This document shows, in pieces, positions 45,418 through 58,177 of a stretch of 64,000 nt of DNA; position 1 is the first letter of the stretch, and the number at the start of each line of letters is the position of its first letter. The notes beneath the pieces were generated by a model, which was not told where the DNA came from, did no database searches, and saw only the letters and a program-made list of their open reading frames with translations. This DNA comes from Aphrocallistes beatrix (Eukaryota > Porifera > Hexactinellida > Sceptrulophora > Aphrocallistidae): positions 2,517,986-2,581,985 of the forward strand of contig OY725488.1 in assembly GCA_963281255.1 (NCBI GenBank), written 5' to 3'. A program made the translations under genes and the position numbers.

Positions 45418-45774
45418 AAAGTACTATACGTATATCTGGTTGTTATATGGTAATTACGCAACGAGCAGCATAGACTGCAGTTTAGAAAGAATAACCAACG
45501 GTTTCTATTAATAATGAACGAAATTGACATTGTATATTCAAAAAAAAGTATAAATATTAAAATATTTACTTTGCCAAAAGCAGAAAATCTTCTGAGATTT
45601 TCTGCTTTTGGCAAGGGCTATCTCATAATCCATAGGTTTTCGCTCTAAATGTAGTATTATCAAGATATAGGAAACTGCTGTTCATGGAATTTTGAATCAC
45701 TAAAGCAAAGCTCTAACTGTTGTAGTTTTAAAGTTATGGTATATCAACGGACCGCTAAATGGGGAAATTTTGTA

Positions 45775-46030
45775 CTGCGTAATCTTTTGGTTATAACTCT
45801 TGAAAGGATTGTGCGATTTGGAAATTTTTTTCTTCTATGTACATATCGAATCTGCTTGACATTTTTTAGCATAGAATATCTCTAATTAGTGAATATCACC
45901 AATTCCCAAGATAATTGTATCAAGAATCGGATTTTCGGACATCGGAGGTCAAAGATTTGTCTTCCGATACTTGGACTTTTGATATGTTTTCAAGGATGCT
46001 TTTGACTAACTTAACTGATATTTTGGTCTT
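45775..46030. repeat. Dispersed repeat, inverted partner of 41,240
   Basis: Contains CATCGGAGGTCAAAGATTTG and TTGATATGTTTTCAAGGATG, the complements of words at 41,255-41,330. Confidence 0.6.
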
Positions 46031-46129
46031 GTCGGAATTTTCTTTTTGGGTTTTAATGTATTTCTTTCGATTGATCCTCTATTGATGGAACAACTTAAGA
46101 TTTTTTTTGATAACAGTAGGTACGAGATT

Positions 46130-47607
46130 TGAAATAAAACCAAGATGGCGCATAGATTTTGATTATAATAGAAACTACTCTTATAAGTTCAACATACAAA
46201 TGCATCTGCTGATCACAGCTAAGTTCAGGTAATACATCATGTGGGAAATGCTTATCATCACACCAATATGTTGATAGTCACAATGTTGAGTTTTGTAAGA
46301 TCATCAGTAATTCTCTCGCTAATTCACTTGAGAAAATTGCATGTCCTATAGTTTTACCGAAGTAGTTTTCAAACAGATATTTTAATGAAAGCTCGTTGAA
46401 GTGAATACAACAAATCATTCGTTGTAAGGGTCGAGCTAAAGATCGTTCTAGGGTGCGAATAATACCACTATTACGTCCGACATTAACTTTAGTGACAACA
46501 AATCATACAGTTTTTAGAGAGCCTTTTGAATCAGTACTGCAAATGATGGTCATGAGTTCACGAGGAATAGTTAAAACTTTACCTTTCTCAACAGTAAATG
46601 ATCTATGTTGAGTAATCCAGGTTCTTCAGATATGTTCTTCTTTAACAGTATGGAAAGCCTTCCTGCCACCATATTTTATTACTTTTACTGCGATCAAATC
46701 TCGTTTGCACTACAAAATCTCTATCCTCATAATCAGAAATGCTCAAAGCTTATATCTAATGGAGATACGTGTACACTCAAACATGATAAAATTGAATCTT
46801 GAATTCGCTGATTTTCATTCTCAATTGGTAGCTTTTCGTGAATATCTTTTTGTATTCTTTTGATTCCAGTTGAGCATCTCTAAATTTATAGGCCCAATGA
46901 ACTTTACACGGAGACCCATTTGATCTAACTAGAATTGGATACCAAACTGGTTAATGAGAACCCTCGGATTGCATCTATATAGCTGTGTGGATATTTCCTT
47001 TGCTTTTGGGATAGTTGCATGCAAACTGAAGAAATTTGTGTAACATTAAAATTAGCAATATGATCTTCTTACTTACTAATTCTTCAATTACAGTGGGTAA
47101 GGAATATGATAGTAATGTATTACCTAATGGAATATGGACTTTTGGAATGCACGTTCCAATTGTTGAAGCCTTTGAAAATTTCGGATACCGCTGAAATTGT
47201 AGTTCAGATATCCTGTCAATTTGGAACCGTTCTACTATTCCGACAATTATTTTTACACAGTCCAAAAAAGATCTTTTAATTAATAACTAAGGTCAGGAAT
47301 CTGATGGACGTATACAAGACCCGTTCGGGTACTAAGACGTTCAAATTTCATGTATTTAAATTCGATAAACTAATTGACATCTGTTCATGTTTATGAACAT
47401 ATGTCAAATAGTTTATCGAACTGCATTACAAGAAATTTGAATATCTTAGTATCCGAACGCGTCTTGCATACTTCTATCAGATTCCTGACCTTAGTTACTT
47501 CAGCACCATATAAGTATATATCTAATTCATAATGCCTCCTTTGAGGGGTCGCAAGGGATTAAAAATTGTATAATGGTTCGCGAGAGAAAATAGGTTGAGA
47601 ACCACTG
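46130..47607 (-). pseudogene. Older, degraded copy of the hAT-ended gene
   Basis: On the minus strand the text near 46,495-46,340 reads SGIIRTLERSLARPLQRMIC followed by HFNELSLKYLFE, the counterpart of TGVIHRLELSLDRPLQLMIC in the better copy at 48,275-50,371. The 47,265-46,975 piece (96 codons) is probably its N-terminal part. The terminus at 47,607 ends GGTTGAGAACCACTG, matching the tip at 47,908. A palindromic MITE (47,284-47,497) is inserted. The left terminus was not found. Confidence 0.6.
47284..47497. mobile_element. Palindromic MITE, 214 bp
   Basis: TAACTAAGGTCAGGAATCTG at left and CAGATTCCTGACCTTAGTTA at right; arms of about 105 bp meet at CATGTTTATGAAC. Almost entirely self-complementary. 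Confidence 0.8.
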
Positions 47608-47621
47608 CTCTATATAATTTA

Positions 47622-47900
47622 CAAGCGAGCTTCGTTTGCTTGCGCTACGCGGCTGTCGGGCACTTTGTGTCCGCAAGAGGCACCCAAAGGCCGCCTAGGC
47701 TCACAATGATTAATAATAAGGTAGATAAATCTCTAATACGTCTGTCCTACTATTATAATCGAAATCACTCTAAAAATCTCAATTTTTGATGCGTAAATAT
47801 GACTTCACAGCAGAGTAATGTCACCATTTTGATGATAGTTGTATCATATTTGAGGTTAGAACTTAGTGGAGCCATAGACTAAAGACTCCCACATATACAC
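47622..47900 (-). mobile_element. Helitron N1 copy truncated by the hAT element
   Basis: 3' hairpin CAAGCGAGCTTCGTTTG at left; the body is shortened and stops at CCCACATATACACTATA before the hAT tip at 47,908. Confidence 0.6.
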
Positions 47901-47907
47901 TATAGGG

Positions 47908-50900
47908 CAGTGGTTCTCAACCTATTTTCTCTCGCGACCCCATTATATAATTTTTAATCCCTTGCGAATTTTTTCTTAAAGTTTTGATAGAAATACCAAA
48001 ATTCAGACGAAAAGTCCCTTTTCTCGAAATTGTTTCAAACAACTGTTGTGATTGATATTTACTCATAGTTGACTTCACATCATTAAATTGAAGTAGTACA
48101 AATGGAAATTAACCTTTTACTAAATATCAATGGTAATATAATGTGATCATTTGACCATGTTTCTATATTAGTGTATAGAGCAATGTAATTTTTACAATTT
48201 TAGATTCTCAAAATATTATTCAATTTATATAGTTGGTTAATATATGAGCTCATTATAATCTTAGAAATAATAGCTTAACAATCAATGAATACACTTTTCG
48301 AATTGAACGTGGGGAATTCTTTCCGAATACTTAGTGTGTTTAGAATTTGACCATGCCTTTCATCATGACCACAAACTGTTGATGATAAAACCTGCGAAAC
48401 TAATTGAACAATCCTTTCCACTGGCTGTGTATGACATGTGTACTGGTAAATATTATTGAGAGGAAGTTCAATAGCATTTAGGATATCTTGCTCACTCAAA
48501 TTTTGTAATAAAGGAGGTGATGTTAGATCAACTGAATTCCAATCAACCACCGAGAGAAAGTTGTCTATGGAAAAGTTAATTATTGGAATTCTGAAGATTC
48601 TGAGGGATATATTTTCTTTTGATAGCTTCCTTGAATCTACAATCTTATTTACGGCAATTACTCTGTTTATTCTATCTTCATCAAATAAAGTCGCTAAATA
48701 TGTTTTCCACATGTGCCCAATAACTGTTATTCTGGAGAACAGAATATACAATGTTTCTGCATTCAGGAGAGAGATTACGGGCGAGAGATATTAATTTGAA
48801 AAAGTTTTTCACACCTTGAGTGCATATTGAATGCTGTTTTAAGTAAAACCAACCTGGAATATAAAATGCAATAATACAATAAACCAAAACTTTGAGATCC
48901 TCTGATGGAGATATTTTTGAGATGTATAAACGAAGGATCCTATTCAATTTGGTTAGCTATCTAGCATGATGAAGCTCACCTGGCGATTTGTTGGCAATAC
49001 TACAGTTCTCGAGGTAAGATGTTCCTTTCTGAATCGACATACCCATTTGATAAAGGTAGTGTTGATCGCTGTTGAGTTGAACATATAGTACATCTTTAGG
49101 AATTTCATCAATAAAACCATTCATTGTTTGAAATTTTGATATTGGAAGTTGACGAAGGTCGCCATTCAATTCCTTTCCTATTTCCCCAGTGAAGGATTTC
49201 GGTCCTGTAGTAGGTCCATCTATTTCTTCAAAAAGATGTCTAAATGGTAGTTCATTTAAATGTAACATGCATATCATCAATTGAAGTGGACGATCGAGTG
49301 AAAGTTCCAAACGGTGGATAACTCCAGTGTTTACCAGTATTGGTAGCACAACCATCACACACTATCGCTGCAAGAGAATCAACCGAATCGGTCTCCGAGA
49401 GGACTGATAATATTTCCTTTGCAATATTACTAGCTTTCCTGTTTCAGGAGCAACATGATCTATCTAACAAGATCCAGGTTCGGCGACTATTGAAATATGT
49501 TCCTCTATTTCTTTGGACTAACTTATCGTTAGTTTCAATGGCTGATAATGTCCAGTCACGGCGGCCGTCAAACATTATACAAGAAAGCCCTGTTTTTTCT
49601 GGATGATTTTTTATGATAAATTCCCTAGCTTTCTTCCTTTCCCGCTGGATCTTAGAACAAGTCAAAGTAACTTCTGAGGTCAGAAGATTCAGATCGATTA
49701 GTGCAGCATTGACTAAGGCAACTACCTCTCGGTTGCTAGTTCTGAATATATCTGCAGTTGCTGCAAGCTTTTGATGGGTATAACGATTTTGATTGGACTG
49801 AATAGTAAGATTGCGGGGAGGTTCAAAAGGTGGATCGGAGGACTTATTTGTTTCTTCACTGTCAATTGGATCAATAACATCCCTAATTTCAAAATCTAGA
49901 CAAAATTTTTTCATGTTCTCATTTTCAGGATGAGCTCTACGCTGTTGAGCTAAGATTCTATTTGTACGATCATGAAACTGTGCAGTGATTTCCATATCCA
50001 CTCCTCCTATAACTTGTAATCTTTCCGTTTTTTTGGTCTGCATAGAATGAATACTCACAGAGGGGTATTTTAACATGACATTTGCATAGCTTTCTATCAA
50101 TTGAACTATCAAAGCATTTACAGGTTGAGACATCAAACAGTTCGTCAAAATATCCAATTTGATTAAATAATTTCTCAGTATTTCTATTTGAAATAGGTGT
50201 TTTAACAAGATTTTGGGCAGATGCAATTTTTGTCCGAACCTTGTTGACAATACTTGCTTCTGATATCGTGGGTATTCCGGCCCTTGACCATATTGATATA
50301 ATATCATTGGCGACATTTGCTGCGATATAATGTTGGTTTACGTTTCTTGGTAAAATTCGAGTTGAAAACATTTCTGAAGGTAGGAAGTTGTCTTAGTGGT
50401 AGTGGAGACGGAAACCAAATAACGTTTCAGTCTTACTACGCGTAATTAGAGCCATATTTGAAGAAAACTATATTATATAATGTATACTCAAATGTACAGG
50501 GTGTAACAAAAGTGTAGTCACCTTTTAATACAAGCTCCAATTAATAGGTGAACAAAAATTTGATAATGGGAAAGGGAAAGTGTATTTCGCAATGGTGTGA
50601 TGTCACAAAATATAGTAATACGTGATAGCTAACGACAGGCTAAGAGTTTTGTATTTGATTACTATTGGTTCGACATCAATCAAGCATAGTGATAAATAAT
50701 CTAGGGTGACAACACTTTTGTCACACCTGTATGTGCAAATTAATTTATAGAAAGCATAAAATAGAATAATATTGTTTAGGAAGCCAATATTGTCATAATT
50801 ACATAGTTCTGTGTGTAAAAACACTAATATAGAAACATGGTCAATTGATCACATTATATTACCAATGATATTTAGTAAAAGGTAAAATTCAATTTGTACC

Positions 50901-51035
50901 ACTTCAATTTAATGATGTGAAGTAAACTATGAGTAAATATCAATCACAACAGTTGTTTGATACAATTTCGAGAAAAGAGACTTTTCGTCCGAATTTTGAT
51001 ATTTTAGAAAACTTTAAGAAAAATTCGCGACCTGT
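47908..51035 (-). mobile_element. hAT-like transposon with long inverted arms
   Basis: Left tip CAGTGGTTCTCAACCTATTT. Subterminal arms 47,969-48,180 and 50,826-51,010 are inverted copies (ATCAATTGATCACATTATA-like and TGATGTGAAGT words). The right arm breaks off after TTCGCGACC, so the right tip and any 8-bp duplication are lost. It encloses one minus-strand gene. Confidence 0.65.
48275..50371 (-). pseudogene. hAT-ended element gene, uncharacterised family, frameshifted
   Basis: Successive minus-strand pieces form one protein of about 650-700 residues. N-terminal (50,371-50,040): KLFNQIGYFDELFDVSTCKC with a Cys-rich cluster. Then (to about 49,500) DIFRTSNREVVALVNAALID, KIQRERKKAREF and IMFDGRRDWTL. 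Then EEHISIVAEPGSC and VCDGCATNTG in a shifted frame, where Asp could be catalytic in an RNase H-like fold (inference). Then 49,358-48,957 LDRPLQLMICMLHLNELPFR and DGPTTGPKSFTGEIGKEL. Then SPECRNIVYSVLQNNSYWAH (about 48,770). Finally 48,751-48,275 with CHTQPVERIVQLVSQVLSST and HDERHGQILNTLS. I know this block order from repetitive uncharacterised proteins of aphids, Hydra and others. At least four frame changes or stops, and no splice sites that explain all of them. The hAT assignment rests on the terminal sequence. Confidence 0.68.
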
Positions 51036-51149
51036 AGTTGGATAGTAATCAGGTATTATTTTATGCTAACGTTGTTTACAGACATAGTGGCAACTTTTAG
51101 CAACCGATAATAAAGGATACAAGTGAAAAAATTGGTTTCAGATCACCCT

Positions 51150-52563
51150 AATGTTTACTTCTATACCGCTTAATTTATGTTTCATGTGTTTGATAAGCAA
51201 TGGACTACTTACTATTAGGTAATAATACAACCTGAACTTCTAAATTCAGTGTATTTTGAGTTATGGGTTGATTCAGAGAATGGGACCAAAACACTAAATT
51301 GTCGCATAACTTTATAGTCTGTGAATTTTGAAGTATAAATTGCATTATTACCTAATAGGAAGTAGCCAATTGCCTATCAAATACGATCAAATTTGAAGAC
51401 CTAGTTCTTACAGTTTGCAGGATATGGCTCAAACTGATCAAAATGCTTTACCATAGCAACGTGGGAATGTAACAACATTCCATTGAAAAATTCTAAATTT
51501 TTCAAATCAACTTGTAATAATCTTAGTTCTACACAAAAATTCTACCTTAATAACATTTAGAAGTAGACTTAAAACAGCTTAGAAAATTGCCAAAATCGTG
51601 CTTAAAATGACCTGTTGCGCAATAATATGATGACTAATCGAAATTTTGACAACGGATATATGTACTTTGATGCCATGTTTTATACGCTGGTAATACATTA
51701 TTAATGCCTTTCCTACATGGTTAGCGATTTTAGGCTAATCGTGTATTAATCCATTCGGCTATTACCGCACTCTTGGTTATTTTACTGTGAGGCATTATTA
51801 TAGTAGGCTATGGTTGAACAAATACATGAGCTACCTTAAATCATTAAAAAAGCACAATAGAGCATATGAATGTATTACCAGCATATATAAATATGGTATC
51901 AAAGTACCCATATCAGTTATTAAAATTTAGATTAGTCACCATATGGTTGCGCAATAGGGTATATTTGTGACAAATTTGGTCGTTTAAGGGCACTTCTAAG
52001 TGTTTCTATTATAATTTTTTTTGCATAGAACTGATATGTGAATGGGTTAAGATAAAAAATGTGGATTTTTTCATGGAGTGTTACTACATTCCAGTGTTGC
52101 TATGGAAACGTGTTTTGGTCAGTTGGGGTTATATCTTGAAAACCGCGATAGCTAGACATTTAAATGTAATTCCATTTGATAGCCAATAGAGTATTTCCTA
52201 TTAAGTGATAATATAATTTCGACTTCTAAATACAATGGTTTACGAGATATTCGACAAATGACCAAATGTGGTCAATATGATAAATTGTCTAATAACTCAT
52301 AATTCATTGAATTTAGACACTTCGATTATATCATCACTTAAAATAAAAAATAGTCTATTGGCTATCAAATTGAATTACATTTAAACGCGTCTAGCTATCG
52401 CAGTTTTCAAGATATAACCCCAACTGACCAAACACGTTTCCATAGCAACACTGGAAATGTAGCAACATTCCATGAAAAAAATCCAATTTTTCGTATTAGC
52501 CCATTCACATATCATTTCAATGCAAAAAAATTTATAATAAAAACACTTAAAAGTGCCCTTAAG
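51150..52563. repeat. Large fold-back region
   Basis: Arms 51,985-52,265 and 52,270-52,563 are inverted (AGGGCACTTCTAAGTG against CACTTAAAAGTGCCCTTA; GTTTTGGTCAGTTGGGGTTA against its complement). 51,170-51,610 is a further diverged copy of the same text. At 51,757-51,814 lies a P-element-like terminus (ACTGTGAGGCATTATTATAG then TAGGCTATG). No gene. Confidence 0.6.
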
Positions 52564-52566
52564 GAG

Positions 52567-53216
52567 CAGGCCCTCAAATTTTTAAAAAAATTGCCAAATC
52601 CAAATATATTGCAATCTAGTTTTTATTTCATTCTAGGATGTCTAAATAATCCGATAATGAGATATTTTGTCGTTCCAATGATTATTTTTGTACTTATTGC
52701 CGGTCAAATCTAGTCTTCTACATTCATAATCTACTATTAATTTAAATTTTTAAAATTATCAATTGGCGCACATCCGTACGATTACCCTAACTCAAAAAAT
52801 ATTCACATTTTAAGCACAAACATATTGTAAAAAACACGGAAAACACTCTGATTAAGCTAGTAGCGAATTTCAAATAAAACGAAAGTTTAAGAACTGAATA
52901 TTATTTTGCCTCTTTCCTGATTGAATGGCTTGACAAAATATTTTTCAACATAAAAAAATAGTTAAAATTGAACAAAATAGCTTCGCTACTAGTTCAATCA
53001 ATCGCTAATAATGATAATTCAACAGTTAAATCAGCTTGATCCTAGTCAATAGTGTAGTTATCCCGAACGGCCCAACCACGGATATTGTATAGTATTTAGA
53101 CTTTGAGTGACTATAACTTTATATTTATTCCTAGTTCGAAACTGATATTATGCATTAATTCTTATACTAACTAGTACTATCGATAAACAGTATAACAATG
53201 GTTGAATTAAGACTTT
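52567..53216 (+). mobile_element. Internal piece of Helitron N2
   Basis: Matches 20,093-20,744 over its whole length (for example ACTAGTACTATCGATAAACA and ATCCTAGTCAATAGTGTAG). Both Helitron ends are missing; it ends within the perfect palindrome at 53,205. Confidence 0.7.
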
Positions 53217-53273
53217 GATTTTGGGGTCCTGTCACCTTAAAGGTGACAGGACCCCAAAATCAAAGTCTTAATT
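53205..53273. repeat. Perfect 69-nt palindrome (34-bp arms, 1-nt centre)
   Basis: The left arm starts AATTAAGACTTTGATTTTGG and the right arm is its exact complement ending AATCAAAGTCTTAATT, with a single A at 53,239. The outer 16 bases of the left arm are ordinary Helitron N2 text, as at 20,737; the inner part (GGGGTCCTGTCACC) is not in that copy. Confidence 0.95.
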
Positions 53274-53279
53274 ACCCTG

Positions 53280-53511
53280 AAAAGAACCAAATTTGTCACA
53301 AATATACCCTATTGCGCAACCATATGGTGATTAATTTAAATTTTAACAACGAAAATGGGTACTTTGGAACCATATTTATATATGCTGATAATACATTCCT
53401 ATGCTCTATTGTGCTTTGTTAATGATTTAGTGCAGCTCATGTATTGGTTCAACTATCTTCTAACGCATCCCTAGTCAAGTTACTATGAGGCCTTATATAC
53501 AGTAGGCTATG
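53280..53511. repeat. Inverted partner of 51,815-51,990 ending in a P-like tip
   Basis: ACCAAATTTGTCACAAATAT, then GCGCAACCATATGGTGA and GGAACCATATTTATATATGC run back through the sequence after 51,815. It ends with TATATACAGTAGGCTATG at 53,511, like the P-element tip at 17,266. Confidence 0.6.
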
Positions 53512-53974
53512 ACTTATGGCATAAAGAATGGGGAGAGTGATTTTCTCACTATGCTTCCGCTAGATAGAAGACACGCTGCGGCTTTATGGCTCCTTTTTCG
53601 GGTGTTGCGATGAAACAATACTAAACGAATTTAAGACACGCTTCATAAATGTATCATGCTGAAAAAGGAGATTAGAAGTGAAAATTTAGAGAAATAAAAC
53701 AATACACGAGCATTCTTGTTACTATTATTATAATATTAATTATGGGAAGTTGAAATTGGTAGCACTCATTTAAAAGTTTGCGTTCATACTATTTTATTCC
53801 AGACGGGTATCGTTTCCCCCAGAAAAACTGGAATTACCAACGATGGAGATAAGTTACCCTCAATTCCCAAACACTGAAATAAACACCTATAAAGTACAAT
53901 TGAAATCTGATATAAGTACATAGTTTCAAAATTAATATGGGACATAACTTTAGCAATTTGCAAAACTAAAAAAA
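53512..53974. other. Unassigned
   Basis: No gene or repeat recognised between the P-like tip and the TTAA element. Confidence 0.3.
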
Positions 53975-55232
53975 TTGTAAATTTTATCGGTGTCCGAAAA
54001 AAATGGCCAAAAAACGGCAAAATGTCCGTTTTTTGGGGGGAAATCAGGAATAAAATCACCAAGTTATAAAATATCGAAAATAAAGTGGTCCTACGTTCAT
54101 CGCCTAATGATATGGAACAACTCTTGAAAATTTCAAACCTCTATCTCAAACCAAATTTGAGTTAAAATTCGGGAAAGACGGTCTTTTGAAATTTTGAAGT
54201 CCCGAGATATAGAGATTTTAAGTTTTGATGTTCAGAAGAATGTAAAATGAGTTATTAAAAATGAACAAAAGCATTCACAGACATTATTCGCATTTATACT
54301 GCTGATTTAACCCTACTTGGACTTGGGGTCAAAGGTATAAATAGAAAATTCCCACTTTCATTTTCACTTTCAGTTCACTTTCAATTAACTTTCACTTTCA
54401 CTTCAACATTCCAAGTCCAATTAGGGTTAAAGTATATTCGAACCAAAAATTTACATGATATAGCAAGAGTACCCTGAAAATCCACAAATTTCCTTGAGGC
54501 CCCTAACCCCGAATATTTCAAAATAATTATCAAAAGTTCTCCAATTTTGCTGTACACATTATTAGCAATTGTATTCATTATTTAGACAATTGTATTCATT
54601 ATTTAGCATAATAACCACATTTGGATACATATTTAATGATTAGATTCGCCATTTTCTAATATATTCAAAGTTCCCCATAGAATTTGTATTACAATTAAAT
54701 CAATGATAAGTCGAGAAATATTTATTTTTTGACAAAGGATTGTTTGAGGAACCTATATACTTTCGCATTAATCCTTTCATTTAAGTTTATAATTGATTAT
54801 ATATCTTCAATAGTTTTTAAGATATGACATCGGCCTCTTTCGGGACCATAGAGAGATATTATGCCCGAACTTTGTCTCTAATATGCGATATATCACGAAC
54901 AAATGGTCGGATCCGAACAAACTTTTTTGAAACGATCAGAATTTTATTTCTGATCCAATGATCGCTAAATATCTGATATCAAACAGGCGATTTCCCGAGC
55001 ATTATATAAATGAACTCCCACTCCCTTATAGAGCTATTTTGTTTGGATTTTATTTGGCCATTCTTCTAAATCTTTGTGTTATATAATCTCCAAAGGTGCC
55101 AAATTACCGTCCAACTATACCGTCCAACTAGTACTATCAGATGGTAGACCACTCAGTAATACAATGATATTAACAATAAAAATTTTTGCCGTTTTTTCTT
55201 ACGCCAGGCAAAGTTTTTCGAGGGAGGTATCC
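53975..55232. mobile_element. TTAA-flanked element, left part missing
   Basis: The body follows the 6,996 copy from AAATTGTAAATTTTAT to the end CGAGGGAGGTATCC, followed by TTAA. A short CACTTTCA-rich insertion at 54,318-54,428, flanked by AACCCTA and TAGGGTTA words, is not in other copies. Confidence 0.65.
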
Positions 55233-55307
55233 TTAAATTAGCAACTCCTAGTACCCTGGATGACACTTCATGTTCCTACTGCCTCATTAATCCCTGCTTA
55301 TGCTATA

Positions 55308-55699
55308 CAAGCGCGCTTCGCTTGCATGCGCTATGCGGCTGGCGGGCACTTTGTGCACGCCAGAGGCTTCTTTTAGACGCCTAGTCTCACATAAATTAAT
55401 ATTAAGGTAAATGACATCTCTAAATATGTTTGTCTGATGATAGTTGGATGATTTTTGAGATACATTAATATACACATTCTATTAAAATTTCAGCCTTCTA
55501 TAACATAAATGGCTGAGCTATAGTCGAAAAACTGAAATTACTAATTCTAAAAAAAGGGACAATGACGTCATTAATCAATGATGAGTCGACATTTTCATCT
55601 GAGGTCAGAACATAGTGGCGCCATAGCCAAAAGACACCGCGATACAAAAAATCAGCTTTATGTGCCTTGTAGTTTCTTTAATCAATTCGTTATAAATAT
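55308..55699 (-). mobile_element. Helitron N1 copy, internally deleted, 5' end lost
   Basis: 3' hairpin CAAGCGCGCTTCGCTTG at left; one TGACGTCA near 55,564; it ends in the microsatellite where the next Helitron starts at 55,704. Confidence 0.6.
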
Positions 55700-55818
55700 A
55701 TAACAAGCGCACTTCGCTTGCTTGTGCTGCGAGGCTGGCGGACAGTTTGTGTCCGCCTGAGGCGCCTGGGTCACATTGATTAATTATAAGGGAGATAGCA
55801 TCTCTAAATACGTCTGTC

Positions 55819-56878
55819 CAGTGGCGTACCGTGGGGGGGGGCGGGGGGGCGGCCCGCCCCGGGCGGCACTTCAAGGGGGCGGCAAATTGCATTTACAACT
55901 TTAAATTAAATTCTCCTATTGCATGTAGAAATCCAGTGTTGAATTAAATTGATCAAAGTTTATTGTCTGTTGACAATTTGCACTATTGACAATTCACAAA
56001 TAACAATTGATAACTGCACTTCTATGATTAAGAATCCCTCTAAATCAATTGTAATGATTTCAATTTCTGAAATAATGAAAACATATATTAGTATACAAAC
56101 CACAACCTTACTGTAATAACATAATAGTCATATACTTGTAGAAGTGATAAAATTAACTGTAAGAAATATAAATGACACTATTAAGTCGCATTTATAGATT
56201 TCTTGCGTGTTTTAATAAATTAACTACCGTATTTCCCTGAATAAGCGCCGGGGGCTTGAATAAGCGCCGGTTTGAATAAGCGCCGGGTCTAAATGGTGAG
56301 CGAAATAAATAAGCGCCGGGGCTTGAATAAGCGCCGGGGCTCGAATAAGCGTCGGACGCCGGGGCATTTTAGTTCTCTGAAAATCATATCAAACTAGTAT
56401 TCTCAGTAGTGGCATAGATAGAAGTGCTTTTTGAAACATTACATTATCCTTTTTTAATAGAACTAACATTCTCAGTTGTGGCAAAAATAAAAGTGCCAGT
56501 CAATGTAGTAAACAAAAAAAAGAGCGCCGGGTCAAAATAGCGAATGAAAAAAATAAGCGCCGGGGCTTGAATAAGCGCCGGTTTGAATAAGCGCCGGGTC
56601 TAAAGGGTGCACGAAATAAATAAGCGCCCGGGCGCTTATTCGAAGCAATACGGTATTCAGATTTCATCATAAAATTGCAATTTCAAATAATGAGCAGCAT
56701 TGAAAGCGAGAAGAACTATTGTTAACCATTTGTAGCGAGTTATTAGAATATTGTTAAGAATAAAGCAAATAGGAAATTGAATCGCGAAATTATAATTTAA
56801 ATAATTAACACTTAGGAGCGGCAACGCGGCATTCTAAAATTCCCGCCCCGGGCGGCATTTGGTCACGGTACGCCACTG
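55819..56878. mobile_element. hAT MITE with perfect 8-bp duplication
   Basis: CAGTGGCGTACCGTG at left and CACGGTACGCCACTG at right; CGTCTGTC duplicated exactly at 55,811-55,818 and 56,879-56,886. 1,060 bp including the 427-bp MITE inserted at 56,227. G/C-rich tips (CCCGCCCCGGGCGG) and AT-rich middle. No gene. Confidence 0.92.
56227..56653. mobile_element. 427-bp MITE with AAGCGCCGG repeats, copy 2
   Basis: TA on both sides; reverse complement of the 19,328 copy without a difference that I can see, including the lengths of the A and T runs. It lies inside the hAT MITE. Confidence 0.87.
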
Positions 56879-57256
56879 CGTCTGTCCTACTGTTATAATC
56901 GATTTCGCACGAAAAATCACCAAATTTGTCAATTTTTAAAATTTTGATGCGTAATATGACGTCATAACAAATTGATGAGTCATCATTTTTTGATGATAGT
57001 TACATCATAAGTGAGGTCTATTAATATGCACACTCTATTTAAATTTCAGCCAGCTAACTCTTAAAATGGCTGAGTTATAGTTGAAAAACTGAAATTTCTA
57101 ATTATATAAAAAGTGACAATGACGTCATAATTCCATGATGCCGACATTTTCGTCTCATCTCAGAACTTAGTAGAGCAATAGCCAAAAAAACTCCCACATG
57201 CCTAAAATCAGTTTCCTGCGCCTGGCAGTTTCTTCAATCAATTCGTTATATATATA

Positions 57257-57674
57257 CAGTGGAATATGTATATAACGGCCACCTAAGGGACTGGACAAAA
57301 TTGGCCGTTATACACAGGTGACCGTTATATACAGGTGATTGTCTTAATCCCCAAAAGGAATCAACGTAGTGCAATAAATATCAAGGTTTTAGAAATCCAT
57401 TACTTGAAGTAATTACATGAAACTTGTTTATCGTTCGTAACAGGTCCTATAATAAACACATAAAAAGGTGATGACAATAGACAGGAAATGGCCGTTATAG
57501 ACAGGTGATGGCCGTTATACACAGTTTTATGGTCAGTTAGGGACTACAAACGGGTGGCCGCTGGCCGCGTTGAGCAGGTAACCGCTATATACAGGTTCAA
57601 TATTATGGCATTTCGGACGGGACTGTTCATTGGTGACCGCTATAGACAGGTGACCGTTATAGCAAGTTCGACTG
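57257..57674. mobile_element. Tigger-like MITE with GGCCGTTATA repeats, copy B
   Basis: CAGTGGAATATGTATATAAC at left and TATAGCAAGTTCGACTG at right, TA on both sides, 418 bp. Confidence 0.82.
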
Positions 57675-57688
57675 TATATATATATATA

Positions 57689-58124
57689 TAGTGGAAACCG
57701 GTTATAAGAACATCGTTGGGAGTTGAAAAAATGTTCTTATAACAGATATGTTTATATAACAGTATTTCGGTTATAAGAACATGTTCTTATAACCGACATA
57801 AGAAGTCAGATATGTCGGTTATAAGAACATATTTTGTTCTTTTTATCGGCTATAAGATTGGTCCCTAACCTAATAAATAGCAGTAAGCTCGAAAAAGTAA
57901 GCTAGGTAGAAGATTCAGGAGTCAGAAATTACAAAATTGGTTGTGTATGAATGAAAAATGAGAACTTGACTACTAATAGTTCTATAAATTATTGATAGAA
58001 TATTCTTATAACCGATATTTGATGTTCTTATAACTGGTTCTGTTTAAATAGTAATGAATAGAAAAGAATCCGTTCCCAAATAAATGGTTCTTATAACCGG
58101 TGTTCTTATAACCGATATCCACTG
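57689..58124. mobile_element. MITE with GGTTATAAGAACA repeats
   Basis: Left tAGTGGAAACCGGTTATAAG and right CTTATAACCGATATCCACTG are inverted; TA on both sides; 436 bp. GTTCTTATAAC words are repeated throughout both arms. A Tigger-like plan with different words from its neighbours. Confidence 0.8.
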
Positions 58125-58177
58125 TATGTAGGATAAGTAAGAGATTCGTATTCAATAATAGTTGATGGTTATGTATA

